NCBI GenBank assembly: GCA_022600235.1
Contig: JAHZKS010000095.1
Location: 1 to 23,181 of the forward strand
Direction: 5' to 3'
Origin: Alphaproteobacteria bacterium
GTDB lineage: Bacteria; Pseudomonadota; Alphaproteobacteria; Rickettsiales; JABSSG01
DNA: 23,181 nt
Of this stretch, positions 22,734-23,181 are shown piece by piece (within the stretch, counting starts at the first letter, position 1; every line of letters starts with the position of its first letter). The notes beneath the pieces are model-generated. The model had not been told where the DNA came from. It worked only from the letters and a program-made list of their open reading frames with translations, and did not search any database. The position numbers and the translations under genes are program-made.

Positions 22734-23181
22734 TTATTCTTGAATATTATCAATTACTCCTGCCATTTCGTCACCATCTCTTGGATCTTGATCTAAAGGA
22801 GATAAGACATCTATATGTTCAAATTTATCTTCTTCTGCATAAACTAAAGCTTGATTGAAAACAATCATTAAAATAGCTCCGACAGGAACACCAACAATAA
22901 AACCTACTGTTAATATAAACATAGTAATGTCATCAACTTCTTCTGAAATATTCTTGATAGCATATGAAAAATATTCATTACTAGAACTTTTAGCTACATC
23001 CAACGCAACACCAACCACATCATCAGCATTACTTTTATCTAGATTTTTAAAAGCAAATAAATAATTTAAAATATCAATATTCTTAGTGCGAGCTGCTTCC
23101 TCTAAAGGAGTATTACCCAAACCATCCTCAGCATTAATATCAGAACCTTTTTTAACAAGTAACTGAACTAAATCAAACCAG
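22734..23181 (-). CDS. Ankyrin-repeat membrane protein, C-terminal part (5' end outside window)
   Basis: The frame stays open to the right edge of the window, so the gene begins beyond it. The visible 148 residues start with an ankyrin repeat pair: FDLVQLLVKKGSDINAEDG, then LGNTPLEEAARTKNIDILNY. A membrane helix follows, ITMFILTVGFIVGVPVGAIL with MIVFNQALVY, and then a short acidic tail (HIDVLSPLDQDPRDGDEMAG). The TTG at 23118-23120 is an internal leucine of the ankyrin repeat, not a start. Ankyrins followed by a C-terminal membrane segment and an acidic end repeat the layout of the next gene, so the two are probably paralogues. Confidence 0.85.
   Translation of the reverse strand, partial: WFDLVQLLVKKGSDINAEDGLGNTPLEEAARTKNIDILNYLFAFKNLDKSNADDVVGVALDVAKSSSNEYFSYAIKNISEEVDDITMFILTVGFIVGVPVGAILMIVFNQALVYAEEDKFEHIDVLSPLDQDPRDGDEMAGVIDNIQE

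Overview
This AT-rich window looks like the chromosome of an intracellular alphaproteobacterium of the order Rickettsiales. The grounds are strong A+T bias, many short lineage-specific genes, three ankyrin-repeat genes, a VirB6 with the long Rickettsiales-type extensions, a type-2 (eukaryote-like) isoleucyl-tRNA synthetase, a retropepsin-like protease resembling rickettsial APRc, and a COQ9-family tail. No rRNA, tRNA, CRISPR array, insertion sequence or integrase was found, and I cannot name the genus.

Layout. 1-4763 (+) is housekeeping: the end of a COQ9-family gene, ileS and gpsA are fused by 1-nt and 7-nt overlaps into one operon, followed by a DivK-like response regulator. 4858-7099 (+) holds a small ankyrin protein, a clear intrinsic terminator and an orphan phage/GTA-type large terminase. 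7262-9583 (+) is an orphan virB6 behind a consensus -35 box and a palindrome. 9584-10125 has no gene; it is a GC-rich degenerate tandem array carrying an 81-bp palindromic element, and a second inverted copy of that element lies at 18805-18885. 10126-12985 (+) holds a small acidic protein, an outer-membrane beta-barrel protein and a seven-repeat FG-GAP propeller gene broken by one missing base.

13033-18677 is mostly minus strand and rich in genes I cannot assign: a coiled-coil protein, two adjacent ORFs that may be one split gene, a tandem pair of duplicated small genes, two glycine-zipper membrane proteins and a protein with C-terminal repeats. A Bcr/CflA-type MFS transporter lies on the plus strand among them. 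Three TTAA-N7-TTAA sites matching the CtrA box lie upstream of the glycine-zipper pair and the repeat protein. As the window also encodes a DivK-like regulator, a cell-cycle-controlled set of surface or effector genes is a possible reading.

18920-20867 is housekeeping again: the retropepsin-like protease (-) diverges from coaBC (+). 20948-23181 (-) holds two tandem ankyrin genes, both with C-terminal membrane segments; the first is built from a three-ankyrin super-repeat, and the second runs off the window edge.

The most unusual items are the single-base break in the propeller gene, the CtrA-box cluster over unknown genes, the dispersed palindromic element with its tandem derivative, and the duplicated small genes whose shared upstream DNA fixes the true start of one copy.
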